Assembly: GCA_002099365.1 (NCBI GenBank)
Contig: MSED01000006.1
Span: 2,294,001-2,358,000, forward strand
Direction of reading: 5' to 3'
DNA from: Phialophora verrucosa
Taxonomy: Eukaryota > Ascomycota > Eurotiomycetes > Chaetothyriales > Herpotrichiellaceae
Length of the DNA stretch: 64,000 nt
Made by a program: the position numbers and the translations under genes. The notes below the pieces were generated by a model, which did no database searches, was not told the origin of the DNA, and worked only from the letters and a program-made list of their open reading frames with translations. Each line of letters starts with the position of its first letter. Position 1 is the stretch's first letter. This document shows, in pieces, positions 11,306 through 23,543 of this stretch.

Positions 11306-13330
11306 ATGTTATCTTCCGTCACAGGTCCTTCCAAACCCGTGTTGTTGGAGTTGCCTATCCCTGCGCTGTTGAAGCTGCAGGCATCACGCTACCCAGAGCG
11401 AGACGCGATAGTCTGCTCGTGGACGGGCGTCAGATACACCTATCGAGGCTTACACGAACGCAGTCGTCAGGTAGCCAGGGGGCTGGTGGCCTTGGGGATT
11501 CAACCAGGCGATCGTGTGGGTATATTGTCGGGCAATTGCGAACGTTATGTTGAGCTGTTCTTTGCGGTGAGCTTGATCGGTGCCATCGTCGTTGTCTTGA
11601 ACACTACCTACACGCCGATAGAGTGTGTCCGGGCGGTGGAGCATTCGGGTGAGTTGGAATATCAAACCACCATGACATTGTCTTGTTGCTTCTGTACGTC
11701 CCGGCTTGATGTTGACGGCGATCAGGATGTCGTGTGCTGTTCACCTCGACGTCCATCGGACGGCGCAGCTTGCATTCCCACCTCGATCTTCTCGCGGAGA
11801 TGGCTCAGGACGGCGACAGTGCGCTGTCATATCTCAAGCACGTCGTCTTGATTCGACATGATCAGCAGCCTGCCACGGATGCGATGTTGTCGTATGACGA
11901 GTTTATCCTCAAAGGCGACGACTTATCATCCGCGATAGTTGACAAACTGGAGTCCTCCGTTGATGTCTACGACATATGCAATTTCCAGTACACCAGCGGC
12001 ACCACCGGAGCACCCAAGGCTACGATGTTGACGCACCAGTAAGTCAAGCTCTGTCTCGGTGCTCTGAAAGAATCCGTCGAGGCTCCCGACACTGTCAGGG
12101 GCTTCAACAACGTGACTGACCATGGGCTTGTACAGCAACATCGTCAACAACGGCTTCTTCATCGGCGAGAGGATGGCTCTGACGGAAATAGACAGGATTT
12201 GCTGTCCACCTCCACTCTTCCATTGCTTCGGCCTCGTTTTGGGACTGCTGGCTTGTATCTCGCATGGCGCGGCACTGGTGCTCCCCGGCCAGACGTTCGA
12301 GGCCAAATCGGTCCTGGACGCTCTTGTCGCAGAAAAGTGTACTGGCTTGCACGGCGTCCCGACCATGTTCGTGGCCGAGCTGGAACATCTTCGAAGTCTG
12401 CCGGTGGCACCAACCATCCGACTCAGGACGGGCATCGCGGCCGGATCTCCCGTGTCGCGGGCTCTCATGGAACACCTCCAGCAGGCGTTTGGGTTTCCAG
12501 AGCTTTGCATCACGTTTGGTGAGTGGGAGTGAGCCTTTCGAGATTGCAGACGATGGGTCTGATATCTGTAGGAATGACCGAGACCTCGCCTGCGAGCTTC
12601 ATGACCTCGGTCGAGGATGGAGTGTCTGAGAAGCTGTCCACTGTCGGAAAGATACTTCCTCACACGTCGGCCAAAGTGGTCGACACCCACGGTCAAGTCG
12701 TCCCTCGCGGAGTACCGGGCGAGTTGTGGGTGTCGGGGTATAACGTGCAAGTGGGATACTTCAACGAGCCGCAGAAAACCAGAGACACCGTGGTCAAGGA
12801 CGACGCCGGAACTGTCTGGATCAAGACCGGAGACGAGGTTTTCCTGGACGAGAATGGCTACTGCCACATCACTGGCCGGATCAAGGACGTAATCATCAGA
12901 GGTACGTCTTGCTCGATTTTTGTCCCATTGGCCTTCAAGGACGGGACTACTTGCTTACTAGCGGTGCCTCCATCCCACAGGCGGCGAAAACATATACCCG
13001 CTGGAAATTGAGGAGCGTCTGGCGCAACATGAAGGCGTGGCCCAGGCGGCAGTGGTTGGATTGAAAGACCAGAGATATGGCGAGGTTCCAGCAGCATTTC
13101 TGGAACCACACGTCAAGGGGGCTTCAGCCGCTCGTCCCACGGACAGTGAGCTGCAGGACTGGGTCGGGGCCGTCCTCGGTAAGCACAAGGTCCCAGTCCA
13201 CATCTTCTGGCTCGGTGATCCCGGTGTTGGCGATAGCTTCCCGGTCACGGGCAGTGGGAAGCTCAAGAAGAATGAACTTCGGGAGACTGGCAACATGTTG
13301 ACTGAGATTGCGGTAGTTGCTGTAGCCTGA
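11306..13330 (+). CDS. Acyl-CoA ligase (AMP-binding, ACSF2-like)
   Basis: It activates a carboxylic acid with ATP and CoA through an acyl-adenylate; in this cluster the likely substrate is a free polyketide or fatty acid. Five exons (11306-11648, 11726-12038, 12136-12518, 12572-12901, 12981-13330) encode 572 residues. The adenylation P-loop is YTSGTTGAPKATMLTHHN, completed by the splice at 12039/12135. TFGMTETSP, WIKTGDEVF, GRIKDVIIRGGENIYPLE and the C-terminal PVTGSGKLKK (catalytic Lys) follow in the expected order. The C-terminus (AVVAVA) is not a PTS1, so peroxisomal import by that route is not indicated. The start ATG 11306 aligns with the usual N-terminus; an upstream in-frame ATG at 11192 gives an unlikely leader. 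The exact substrate cannot be read from sequence. Confidence 0.92.
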
Positions 13331-14346
13331 AATATATATCACCTTGTCGCTGCCGCTTACCGCTGAGGTGCGCTCCATAACGGAGACGAGGGATTGGGAT
13401 GGCCTGGAGGACACAGTCTTACTCTGCCAGAAAGTGACACAAGCCACGAACGCGCTTGGAAGGCATCATCGAACACACAAGACGCGAACACAGCGAGGCC
13501 CAATAAACCGTGACCCTCCAACTGACGGATCACCGTGGGCTGTAGGTTAAACGTAGGCCGCGGCTGCAAATGCTCACTGTCATGGACGGGCTGTTAACCC
13601 CGGACACAGGGTCTTCTGGTCCAGAAGTTAGTCCTCGCGCAGGACTGTACATAACAGCAATGCAGCGACAGGAGCCACCATAATTCCTGTAGCACCAGTC
13701 AGCTAATCATGGTAGCCAAATTCACTGCTCGGATACAAACCCAATGTAAATCGCGAAACATCGAGCGGGAGCGCCAAGGACGGCGGGTTGTTTATCGACG
13801 GTGTCTCGCGGCGTGCCGGCCATGCGCCGTCCATAAGACCATCACCATCGTCAGACAGTGCGGGGCCCCGCGGCACGGGGACCCGACTTGTGGGGTCCAG
13901 TGAGGTGATTCCATTATGATCACCAGATGCCGGCTGATTCAAAGTGATGAGGATGAAGGCGGCGGAATGAAAGACAGAGGAAAACACACAGAAGGGGCTA
14001 GGGGATTGGGGTCTTCATTCAATACTGTAGCACATTGCTCTGAGTCGAACCTCCCACGTCTCTTCCTGATTCGGGCCGTTAATGATTCTATGTCAATTTT
14101 TAATTGATTAGCCTTAGCGAGATGTTCTCCCGTGATCGATAAATGCTGTAGATATACAGACAGAGAACCGCGTCACGGACGACCACGCCTGTAGTTAGCT
14201 TGGGAAGAACAGCACTGCATCTAAGGTAGGATACCCCGCCTAGCCTCCAGGCTTCGTCCCGGATTGGAACGACATGGATTGATCGCAGCACATCGCCAGC
14301 CCATTAGACTGCCCGTATTCTGTATGTCCGGCCCCTCTCTCCTGTC
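13331..14346. other. Convergent intergenic region, ligase and P450 3' ends
   Basis: One kilobase between two 3' ends. No ORF with a recognisable product and no convincing RNA gene was seen. A GGTTCGACTC-like string on the minus strand near 14045 lacks a tRNA fold around it. Confidence 0.5.
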
Positions 14347-16182
14347 TCACGACTTCTGCTCCCGTTTCGCGAGCACCTTCTTGATCGGCGCGTCATAGAC
14401 GGATCCATCTTCCACGGTGAGACTCGGATCGAGCTCCGCCGCGAAAGCACGGATCTTCCGAGCCGTGTCTGGATCAGAAGAGCGCGGGGTGATGCTGCAC
14501 TTGAATGGGGCAGGACCGAGCACTGGGAGCGATCCGGCTGTCACACGGGAACGAAGAAGAGATTAGCTTGAGTATTATTCTTTTGAAAATGTGAACGTAC
14601 CGGTCTCGTCGCCAGGTGGAGGGTGATCTCCCAGCGACACGTCGAAGGCCCAGAGAATCCGGCTGATGGCGATGAACAGACTCGCATCAGCCACGTGTCG
14701 GCCCGGGCATTCTCTCCTTCCCACGCCAAAGGCCATGTGGTTGGGCGTCTTTGCCCCGTTCGGGAAATGGCGCGGGTCACTGGCAGGGAGCCATCTTCCG
14801 GGGATGAATTCGTCCGGGTTGGGGAAGTATTGCTCGGAATGGTGGATCGCGTATGTGTTCGGAATGATAGTCACAGCCTTGGGGAGGGCGAAGCTGCGGT
14901 ACGTGTCGTCGCTGCTGGTGGAGTGGAAGAACGCCAACGGAGCCGCGGAGGCCCAGCGATGCAGCTCCGACACCACGGCGTTGAGGTACGGCAGGTTGGC
15001 GCGGTCGGAGAAATCAGGCAATCTCGACCTGCCGACGACCTTGTCCATCTCCTTCTGCGCCTCGGGAATCCACTTCGGATTCGTGAGGGCGGCCTTGAAG
15101 AACCACTGTAGCGTCGTTGCCGTAGTTTCGGTCCCTGCCGTCAGTAGTTCCGCTGTCACGGTGACCCGATCGATCTGACTGAAGTTGACGATCTCGGGGT
15201 TCTGCAAGAACCGGCTCAGGAAGCAATCCGGGGCGGTACCCTCTCTGAGACGCGTCTCGATAGCATTGAGGAAGACGGACCAGAATTCTTGGATCTCGGT
15301 AAAGATCACCTGGGCTGCTGTGCGCCAGGGAGCAAATGGTCCGGGAAGATAGTCGAGAATGGGATAGCGGTCGACAAGCCATGCTCCAGGGCGGATGCCT
15401 TCGAGATGTCAGCCGGAGGGTGGCCGATCGGTTGATGGCCACACGGGATGGGGGACTTACTGTTGAAGAATTTCTCCATCATCTCACCAATTTGCTTGGG
15501 TAGGAATGCATCCGGTTGCTCGAAGCGCGCCCCGACTCTTCACAACGAGTGGCCGCAATGAGCTAGGATTCTTCACCACGAATGAAGCCGGGGCGCTGAA
15601 CTTACAGCAGACTAAAGGTTACGCTGGCGGAATACCGCGACACTTCCTGGTAGAAGGCCTCGGGGGAGTCTAGCAGGTTCTTCAGCGTCTGACGAGACTC
15701 ATATTCCTGGTACGGCAGGAACGTCTTTGCATTCTGCATTCCCAGTAACGAGTGGATGAGTTTGCGGTGTTTCTGAGCAGCACAAGTCAACATCACGACA
15801 CCGAGGAAGTCGGAAAGATCTGTCGCAGACGTACGCGAAACTCATCCCCATACGGCATATTGACTATCCTGGCCTTTCCCGTGATGATATCCGCCTGAGA
15901 AGAACTTGTCGGTCGAGATGAGTAAATGTGGCCTCGCTTGACCAATAACTCTTCAATGGCTTGGACGCTGCTCAGCACAACCACGCGAGACCGACCCATC
16001 CCGTAGGAGAAGAAGTCGCCATATGTCTTTGCCCAAGTTGCGAGTTGAATATGGAGCGTCCGTCGGACTTCTTTCTGGGGAACGAGATCGCGTGGCCCAT
16101 CCGGTAGGTTGCCTTTGCTGGAGGGTCTGAAGCAGATGTAGACGACGAGAGCAACCGGGACAAAGAATAGAGACCAATACAT
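14347..16182 (-). CDS. Cytochrome P450 monooxygenase
   Basis: A haem-thiolate monooxygenase anchored in the ER membrane by an N-terminal helix (MYWSLFFVPVALVVYICF). Five exons on the minus strand (16182-15835, 15772-15606, 15537-15461, 15398-14601, 14537-14347) encode 526 residues, a normal length. The I-helix is AELLTAGTETT, the ExxR motif is SELHR, the PERF-like region is FIPGRW, and the haem ligand loop is FGVGRRECPGRHVA with the axial Cys. The overall look is that of fungal OrdA-like secondary-metabolite P450s. Two introns (15605-15538 and 15460-15399) end in AAG rather than YAG, but frame and motif continuity support them. It most likely hydroxylates or oxidises the polyketide. Confidence 0.93.
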
Positions 16183-16563
16183 GGTCAGAAATGTTCACTG
16201 TTCACTCACTGTTTACTTCAAAAGCCCTTCTGATGACTCGAGGCTAAAGCTTCATAGCCATGCTTGCTGCTTGATATAGTTCCTTCTAGCTGACGACCGG
16301 CCTGAGGAGTGGGCATGGTCCCCTTATGGCCGGGAGACCGGTCTTTTCCGGCTTATGGTATAGGGCGTGCCAGGCGCCATATGTAGCTGCTCAAGTCGCA
16401 CGGCGTCAACTGCAGCACTGCACCGTGCTGCCAGCCCACAATTGACCGAATTCACGTATTTAAGGAGTGATCAACAGTCATACGACCAGATACCACGCTT
16501 CGGTCATACTTTCGATCTCCCCTCGGCGTCGCAGCCAAATTTAATCCGAGTCCGCCGCACACG
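16183..16563. promoter_or_regulatory. Divergent promoter, P450 and reductase
   Basis: A 381-base bidirectional promoter. A TATA-like CGTATTTAAGG lies at about 16455-16465, roughly 100 bases before the reductase ATG. No regulator site could be named. Confidence 0.5.
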
Positions 16564-17745
16564 ATGCTAGAAGCCATTGTGCAACCTTCACTCGAAGTGA
16601 AGATCATTCAATCGGCCATCCCTACACCTAGAGAAGGAGAGATCCTGATCAAAGTGATATGCAGCGGTGTCAATCCGAAAGGTACCAGACGGGTCACAGT
16701 CATCCCTTCATGCGCTCACTTCGGCAGACTGGAAGTCGGTCGTGTACAGCAAAACGCCATCGAATTCTGGAGATGATATTGCAGGGGTGATCGAACAGGT
16801 CGGAGCACAGGTGGTGGGGTTCCGGAAAGGGGAGCGGGTTGCCGCTTTCCACCAGATGAAGACGCCGCACGGGAGCTTTGCGGAGTATGCCATCGCGCCG
16901 GCTCACACCACGTTCCATTTGCCGGATGGGATATCGTTCGAAGATGTCAGTCGCCTTCACAGAATGGACGCTGGAAGGACGTTCAGCGAGCCAGAGCGCA
17001 CCGCTGACGATTGTTTACACAGGCCGCTACCGTTCCCTTGGCAGCATTCACCGCAGCCGTAGGCTTGTATCATTGCTTGCGGCTCACACCTCCGTGGGAA
17101 CCTGCGACCACACCGACTCCATTAGTCGTGTACGGAGCGTCGAGTGCAGTCGGAGCATTTGTGGTAAAGCTTGCGGCCAGGTCAAACATCCATCCGATTG
17201 TTGCCATCGCCGGAAGTGGGCGGCCCATGGTCGAAAAGCTGCTCGACGCGTCGAAAGGAGACGCGGTGATTGACTATCGTCAAGGCCAGGAGCACGTGGT
17301 AAGATCGGTCCAGCTGGTGATGAAGGGCCAAAGAGTTGATTTTGCTTTCGATTCGATAAGTGAAAGAGGCTCACCGGAATTGATGGCCCGGCTCCTTGCA
17401 CCTCATGGGCGCGCGACTTTCGTCTTGCCCGAGAAGGATTACAGCGACGTGGCAGACAAGATACTTACTTCACTCACTTACGTGGGATATGTCCACACAG
17501 GTCCTTTCCCCGTGAATCCCAAGAATGGTATCCGATCTAACCCGGCTGGGTTTGGACATGACTTTGGTACAGTGTATTCCAGTCTTTTCACGCGAGGGCT
17601 GCAGGATGGATGGTTGACGGGGCACCCGTATGAGGTTGTTGCGGGCGGGTTGAGAGGTCTACCAGCAGCTCTGCGGGATCTCAAGGAGGGGAAAGCGAGC
17701 GCGAAGAAATTTGTGATCCGAACGCAAGAGACAAGAATCGACTGA
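16564..17745 (+). CDS. Medium-chain dehydrogenase/reductase (zinc-ADH-like, possible enoyl reductase)
   Basis: An NAD(P)H-dependent MDR-family reductase. Three exons (16564-16681, 16728-16945, 17023-17745) encode 352 residues. The GroES-like N-terminal half contains IPTPREGEILIKV, SGVNPKDWKS (restored by splicing), DDIAGVIEQVG and FRKGERVAAF. The Rossmann half contains VVYGASSAVGAFVVKLAA, the nucleotide-binding motif, and AVIDYR. This is the architecture of fungal trans-acting enoyl reductases such as LovC and of many generic quinone-oxidoreductase-like proteins. The neighbouring PKS already has an intact-looking ER domain, so an in-trans ER role is not required; it may reduce a tailoring intermediate. 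It is divergent from the P450 and is the last cluster-like gene before SPT6. Confidence 0.88.
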
Positions 17746-18335
17746 TGCGCTGACTGGAGGACGCCATCGATGTCTCTCTCGCTCTGATCTCCTGGCCTGT
17801 CAGAACGGACCTCGTGTGAGCCGTCAAAACTGGTAAGAGGTCGCTGGCCTACCCTTGCCTGTCATATTTCCAATACTTGGTAGTCGGACTGGACACGGAC
17901 TGGAAGGGGACTCACACAGCATCAGGATGATGGGTCGAGGGAAGTTAAACCAGTCAGTTCAACGTCTCAGCCGGGCATAATGTTCAGCAAGAATGAATAT
18001 CGGAAGCGCTTGATAAATATCTCAATGTGGACTGCAGCCGCAGTATCACACGCCAGTAAGAAGTCAGGACGGATGGCTTACAGTTCATCCGATTCAGAGT
18101 GGTAGGGCGATCAAGAAAGAACTTTTCGTTTGGGATCTCCTCCTCTCGATGCTCAATGATCCTCGGGAGCCTGCCTGATGTTCTTTATCTGGAATTCATA
18201 TCGGTAATAATACATCAGTTTGGGAGGGTATTCCAAGAAGCCAGAAGTCCCATAGCTGAGCAGCAAGCTGTGCCGGCATGCTGCAAAAGGACACTAGATA
18301 TGCCGCCTGCACGACTCTCGCCAGAGAAGCAACCT
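17746..18335. other. Intergenic, right border of the metabolite cluster
   Basis: About 590 bases between the convergent 3' ends of the reductase and SPT6. No gene seen. It marks the change from cluster genes to housekeeping genes. Confidence 0.5.
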
Positions 18336-21300
18336 CTATCTTCTCATTGGTCTTGCAATACTCGCCGAGTCCTGCATGTTTTGGAACATCAATTTGAACC
18401 CGTTGCACAAGTCTCTCATGGTCGGATACGGCGTCCTCATCAGTTCGAATCCCTGAGGAATCACCCTGACGCTCCAATCCATCAATTTGGCGTTCTGGCC
18501 TGCTTTGAACACGAGGTGGAATTGGCCCGGTCGCTCACGGTTGAGGCAGAACTGGTACATCGACCGCTTGGGATTCGCATTGGTGTACGTGTTCAACCAC
18601 TCCTCTGTTCACTTGTTAGCAGGGTCTGTGTCAATTGTAGGCCGGCGACTCACCTAACGCAGCCTTGGACTTGTTCTGGAACTTTTCGTGACTGCACATC
18701 TCGTCCACTTTCCGCGCCATGGCCTTGACGTGCAGCACAATCAATTCGTCCAAGTCGGAGTAGTTATACCGGCCTCCAATTCTCAAAGTCCTGCCAAGAG
18801 AAAATTCGTTCTCCTTGTCGAGTTCAAGCACATCGATGTGCTGGAAGATGCCGTCTGCAACCTTCCACGTCACAGCAAGGTGGTCCGTGCCCTTGGAGGA
18901 TGGTCTAATCACGACGTCTCCACGATTCTGGCTGCCCAAATATTCTTCGGCCTGCTTGGCATTGTACGGTCGGAACAAGGGGTGCTTGATGACTCTCGTC
19001 ACTCGGATTCCGGATTCACTCTTCTCCTCCAATAGTTTTTTGTCGGCAGCCTCCTCACGGTCGTCCCACTCGTCGTAGTTTCGTTCATTGTGATTGAACC
19101 TTTTGAACGGCTTCTTGACTTGATCGTCCCTTAAGCTTACGGTGACCACAAAGTCCTTGCGGTTGATGGATGTGATGTGAGCTTGTACGGTTTGGTGGAC
19201 CGTGTACAGTTGTTTTGGCGATAATCCATTGTCAGCCCATTGACCATCCTCGACAACGGCGTCTAATCCGCATTCCAGTTTGCCTTCAATGTGGTGATCC
19301 GAGACTCGCTTCAGCGAGATGGGAACATTCATGCCTCTCTGCAACGACTCTCTGGTCTCGCCGGTAAGCATGACGAAAATCTCGGATTCACCGAGATGGG
19401 CGCGGAATGGAGTTCGGATTTCGCCGTAAGCATCGTTCAGTTCGTCTGTAATGTTCTTGAGTGTAGCACGCTTTTTCGAGTGAAGATTCTGCTCAAGTTG
19501 GACAGCATACTCTTCCAGGACCAGATCGTTCACTCGATCCATGGCATCTTCACGGATCAAGCGTCGCACAATGGCCCCGGCTCCAGCTTCCTGTCTCTCA
19601 GCTTCAATATCTTCTTCGTCGAGTTCGAGCGCATCAGCAGCCATTTTCCGTGCAATATCGTAATCTTCAGGATGTATTCGTGTGCCATCCAAGGGCTCTG
19701 AATCTGGATCTGACGATTCGTACGGAATGCAGAGGAAAGATGCCGCATTCGACCACACCTTGAGGCTCATGGCTTGATGGCCGCCGTCGACACCTAGCAA
19801 TTCCGGGCGGCTCCTGACAAACCCGCCGCTGAGGTTCATGACCTTCAGCAGATGTGAAGCCTTGCGCGGACCGAGACCGGCAACATACGGCAGGAGGTTT
19901 GCAAGCGCAGGATCCGCTACCGCGTTATTTAGGTCCACGCCGGTTAGCATGACCATATTGACAAGGGCCTGTTCCAGCTTCTTCAAAAGTTTATCTTGCG
20001 GTAGCAGGTTTTGAGCTGGATGGAAGTTGATGGAGACCACATCCCGACCCAGGCCAGCATACTCTTGCAAGGGCGACTGTAGATATCGCGCCAAACCCAC
20101 GCAGTACAGCGCCATTTCGGAGCGAGCGAGTCCCGTGTACTCGTTGCGCATGCGCTCGCTTGACTTCGACATCCGGGCCACTTCGTCGTTGACCAAGATC
20201 ACGTCTAGAAGATCGTTTCGATCCTCGTCATTGTCATCGGTGTAGGTTGCACCCCGAAGGTCGTGATTCTTAACCAGCGTGGACAAGTTTGCCACTAACT
20301 TGCGGGTTTCGGGAGACCACCCTGAGACCGCAATAACTTCAGGGTCTCTCCTTCGAATGACTTCCACTAGCGCATCCACATCCTTACCATCTGGGATTCC
20401 ACGTTCTGCGTCGCCGGGGCCTATGTCCTTGAATTGGCCATGCTCCGGCACTCTGCCGTCGTCACTGACGTAGGCCCAATAGACCGGATCGCGACCTATA
20501 GTCCCGCCCCCATTAGTGAGAGCCAGGACACGAGGGATAGTGCCTTGCTTGTGCCCAAGGGGCTTCCACGGAGCCTGATCGAGTTTGGCGTAGAAGTCAT
20601 CGCGGCACTCGTCCCCGATAATCTTTTCGCATAACTCCTTGAGGTTTTCCTTGACAGATCGGGCCATGAGTTTCATGATCTTGTCTACAGCGGCCGACAC
20701 GGCTTCACGGCGCTCCTGATTCCAAGCATCCGCCGCCGTAGAGTAGTTGTCCGTTTCGATGTGTTTGTAGAGCTGTTTCTTGAAGCTGTCCAGGTTGGGC
20801 AGCCTCACACGAATCTCGATAAGACCTTCCTCTTCAGCCTTCAGCATCTTGAGAAACAGGTCAGGGCGTGAACTAAAGGAGAAGCAGTCCTGATTCCGAA
20901 GGTATTTGAACTCATAGTAAGGGTGCTGTTCGTCGATTTTGCGGAGACCTTTCTCCGTACGATGGCAGTCTATTGCTCCTTCGGGGAAGATTTTTTGTCT
21001 CATGAGTTGGCGAAGCCTCGGACTTACCGCGAGCTGTTCGACAAACATGGCTTTGGCTGCTTTCAGCACTCTTGTGCCGGTAGGGAATTCTTGGTCAATC
21101 AGGGTGTCCGCAAGGTTCTCAGGGTTGTCAGTCGGATCTTCTGTGTATGTTCGAACCCCTTCCCTGGTGACGTTTCGGGCAAATGCGTCTGCGGTGATTC
21201 CGAAGGCGCGAACCAGACTAAAGGCCTTGGAGGCGCGAATTTCCTCATATACCGTTTTGGTCGAAGCTTTCTTTTGCGACATATTACGTCCGTTAGCTTC

Positions 21301-22711
21301 GCCCTCTGAGGTAAGGGCCAAGTCCTTGAGCTGGGAAGCGTATTCGAAATAGAGATAGTCATGCAGGTCTTGAAGATCCTCCATGCTGCTGGCTCTTCCA
21401 AGCATTTGTTCGAAAGTTGAGTCTTCGGAAACGTTGTTGGCCTTCAAATCCGCATATGTCTTCTGCAGCACTCGCTTCTTTTCGATGAGAGCGCGGTATT
21501 TAAGGTCATAATCCACCATGTCCCACAAGTCCTGTTGTGTGAGGAGCTTTTCGGTCTCTTCCACCATTTTTGGAGTCCCATCATCGTTCACTCCGATTTG
21601 CTTGGTCGTGTAGAGGAAAAGGTAGTCTTTGCGGTGTTGGAAGATGAACGGCGGTTCAAGATCCTGCCGGACCAGCATGTCGAGGTTTTCTGCGACAGCT
21701 CGACGGAACGCGTCATGATGGGCGGAGATGAGCTTCTTGCCCGGAAGAATAAGGTTTGCGATCCATGGTGCTTCCTCTTTGAACTCATCTTCGGTCAACT
21801 CTAGACCGCGGTAGGGTCGCCTGGCGAGTTGATATCGCTCAGGTATGTCAGCAAATCGTATGGCGTTGTCTTCATCGGTCAGTAGCTTCTCGGCGAGCTG
21901 AGAGGGTTCAAAGACGTCCTTCAGATGGAGATTCTTGTCCTTCCTGGCTGCCTCTTCGTCCGCCTCGTCTTCTTTCTCCAGTGCAAAGTCATAGTCGGCG
22001 CCATCGCCAAACGCAGCACGAAAGTCTTCCAGAGCCTGCTCGTCGAGACCAGCAGCATCTGCAATGCCCAGTTCTGCAATGCCTCGCCGATTTGGCCGGG
22101 CGACCTCTTCGTCTTCGCGTTGCCGCTGCTGCTCGTCATCTGAGAAGACATCCTCTTCGATGAAGTCATCGAACTCATCCTGCAGCGCTCTTCCGTCCCG
22201 ACGCCGACGTGTGTAGTCCACCGCTTCTTCTTCCTCGTCGGAATGACCAAAGATGTCGTTGACACCGTAATGCTGCTGAGCGTCACGATCTTCGCGGGGA
22301 CCTCGTTTGAGCCTCTTGAACTTGGACTCGGTCGGCTCTTCGGCTGGCTTCATTCCAATCAATTCAAGGTCTTCTTCATCGAGGTCTTCATCCTCGCGTT
22401 CTTCGCGACGGCGCTTTTTTCGTTCGCGTCTTCGTTCTCGGCGGGCCCCTTCATCGTCTTCGTCCTCGTCAACGATGAAGCCTCGGGCAATCTAGTAAAA
22501 CAGTTAGGTTTGGGCTCTTCACTTGCCAGGGGAAAATCTTGGTCACCTCAGCTGCAGCCTCCTCGTCATCATCCTCATCGTCCTCTTCCGAGGAGTCGTC
22601 AAAATGAGCGTTGGTGCCATTTGGTTTTGACCTCACTTCGCCTGTCTCTTCGTCGAAAGATTCATCCTCCTCGTCGTCGATCATCGCACGGTCGTCAATG
22701 AGGGACTCCAT
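18336..22711 (-). CDS. SPT6: Transcription elongation factor Spt6
   Basis: A histone chaperone travelling with elongating RNA polymerase II in the nucleus. Three exons on the minus strand (22711-22547, 22491-18654, 18604-18336) encode 1423 residues, the normal size. The first about 150 residues are highly acidic (DDSSEEDDEDDDEE and similar). Then come the helical core, a YqgF-like region (ALTNGGGTIGRDPVYWAYV, near 713), the helix-hairpin-helix (LPYVAGLGPRKASHLLK, near 923), the S1 domain (from about 1110) and the tandem SH2 region (HPLFRPYNAKQAEEYL from about 1226, with RGDVVIRPSSKG). The last exon supplies the end of the SH2 region (MYQFCLNRERPGQFHLVFK). The start is the first ATG giving the conserved acidic N-terminus; upstream in-frame codons would add an unlikely leader. 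Confidence 0.97.
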
Positions 22712-23543
22712 GTCGGCAGGTTGGTACAGGTGCGATTCAACAAAGGGAAGGATGTGACAATTTCTGTGGATCTTAGGGAGACCCGGCGACGAGGTAAAAG
22801 CCAAACACGGTACTGTGCTTTCAGGGCAATCATGAATTGTCGCGCGCATGTCCCGCGAAAGCTTCCCTTTGCGGAGGAAGCTGCACGTGAACTCGATCTG
22901 CAGCACCAAGCCCGATGCGGACAGCGAGGCCCATTAGCTCGCTTCGATTGGCTGCGGGGCGCACTCCTCACTTGGATCCGAATCAGGCTGCGGTGCCTTG
23001 CCACTGACTGATCAGTGAAGTGAGCGTGAGAATAGCCGCTTGCGCTTGGAGCTCCTATTCACGTCCATTGGCGAGCTATCGACCTATACAATGCACTATT
23101 AACTGAACTTCCAGTTTCAGACGAGGCGACGCGGGTGCACCTCAAACCCAGACTGAAGCGCCAGTGGCCCCTATCTTCGTCCAAGGCATCAAAAGCCCAT
23201 TTCAGTTTCACCATCTTTCGACTGACTATTACCCCGTCAACTGCAGCCCAGGTTTGAATCGTGGCATCTGACATCTCTCCATCTTTCGACGGCGCTCAGA
23301 CGTGTCTGATCCTCTCACTGCTCGGACAAGTGTCAATTGCCTGTCTGCTAAGCGCTTGATGGCCTTGATTGACATTGTACTTGGAACCTGAATTAGCCGC
23401 CGCAGACACTGCAGACACTGCACATACCCGCACTTGCAGTTTCGTCAGAACCTGCTGTGCATCTTCTGCTACCCTCCGAGCCTTCCCTCGCAGGCAACGT
23501 CACCGAATCCGTCCTCTGCAAACCCATAGGAAATTCCGGCAGC
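22712..23543. promoter_or_regulatory. Divergent promoter, SPT6 and MAPKK
   Basis: 832 bases shared by two housekeeping/regulatory genes. No further gene was recognised; the ORFs here are extensions of the flanking frames upstream of the chosen starts. Confidence 0.5.

Noticed and set aside
14030..14110. Possible tRNA B-box (GGTTCGACTC) on the minus strand
   Set aside because: No matching acceptor or D-arm could be paired around it.
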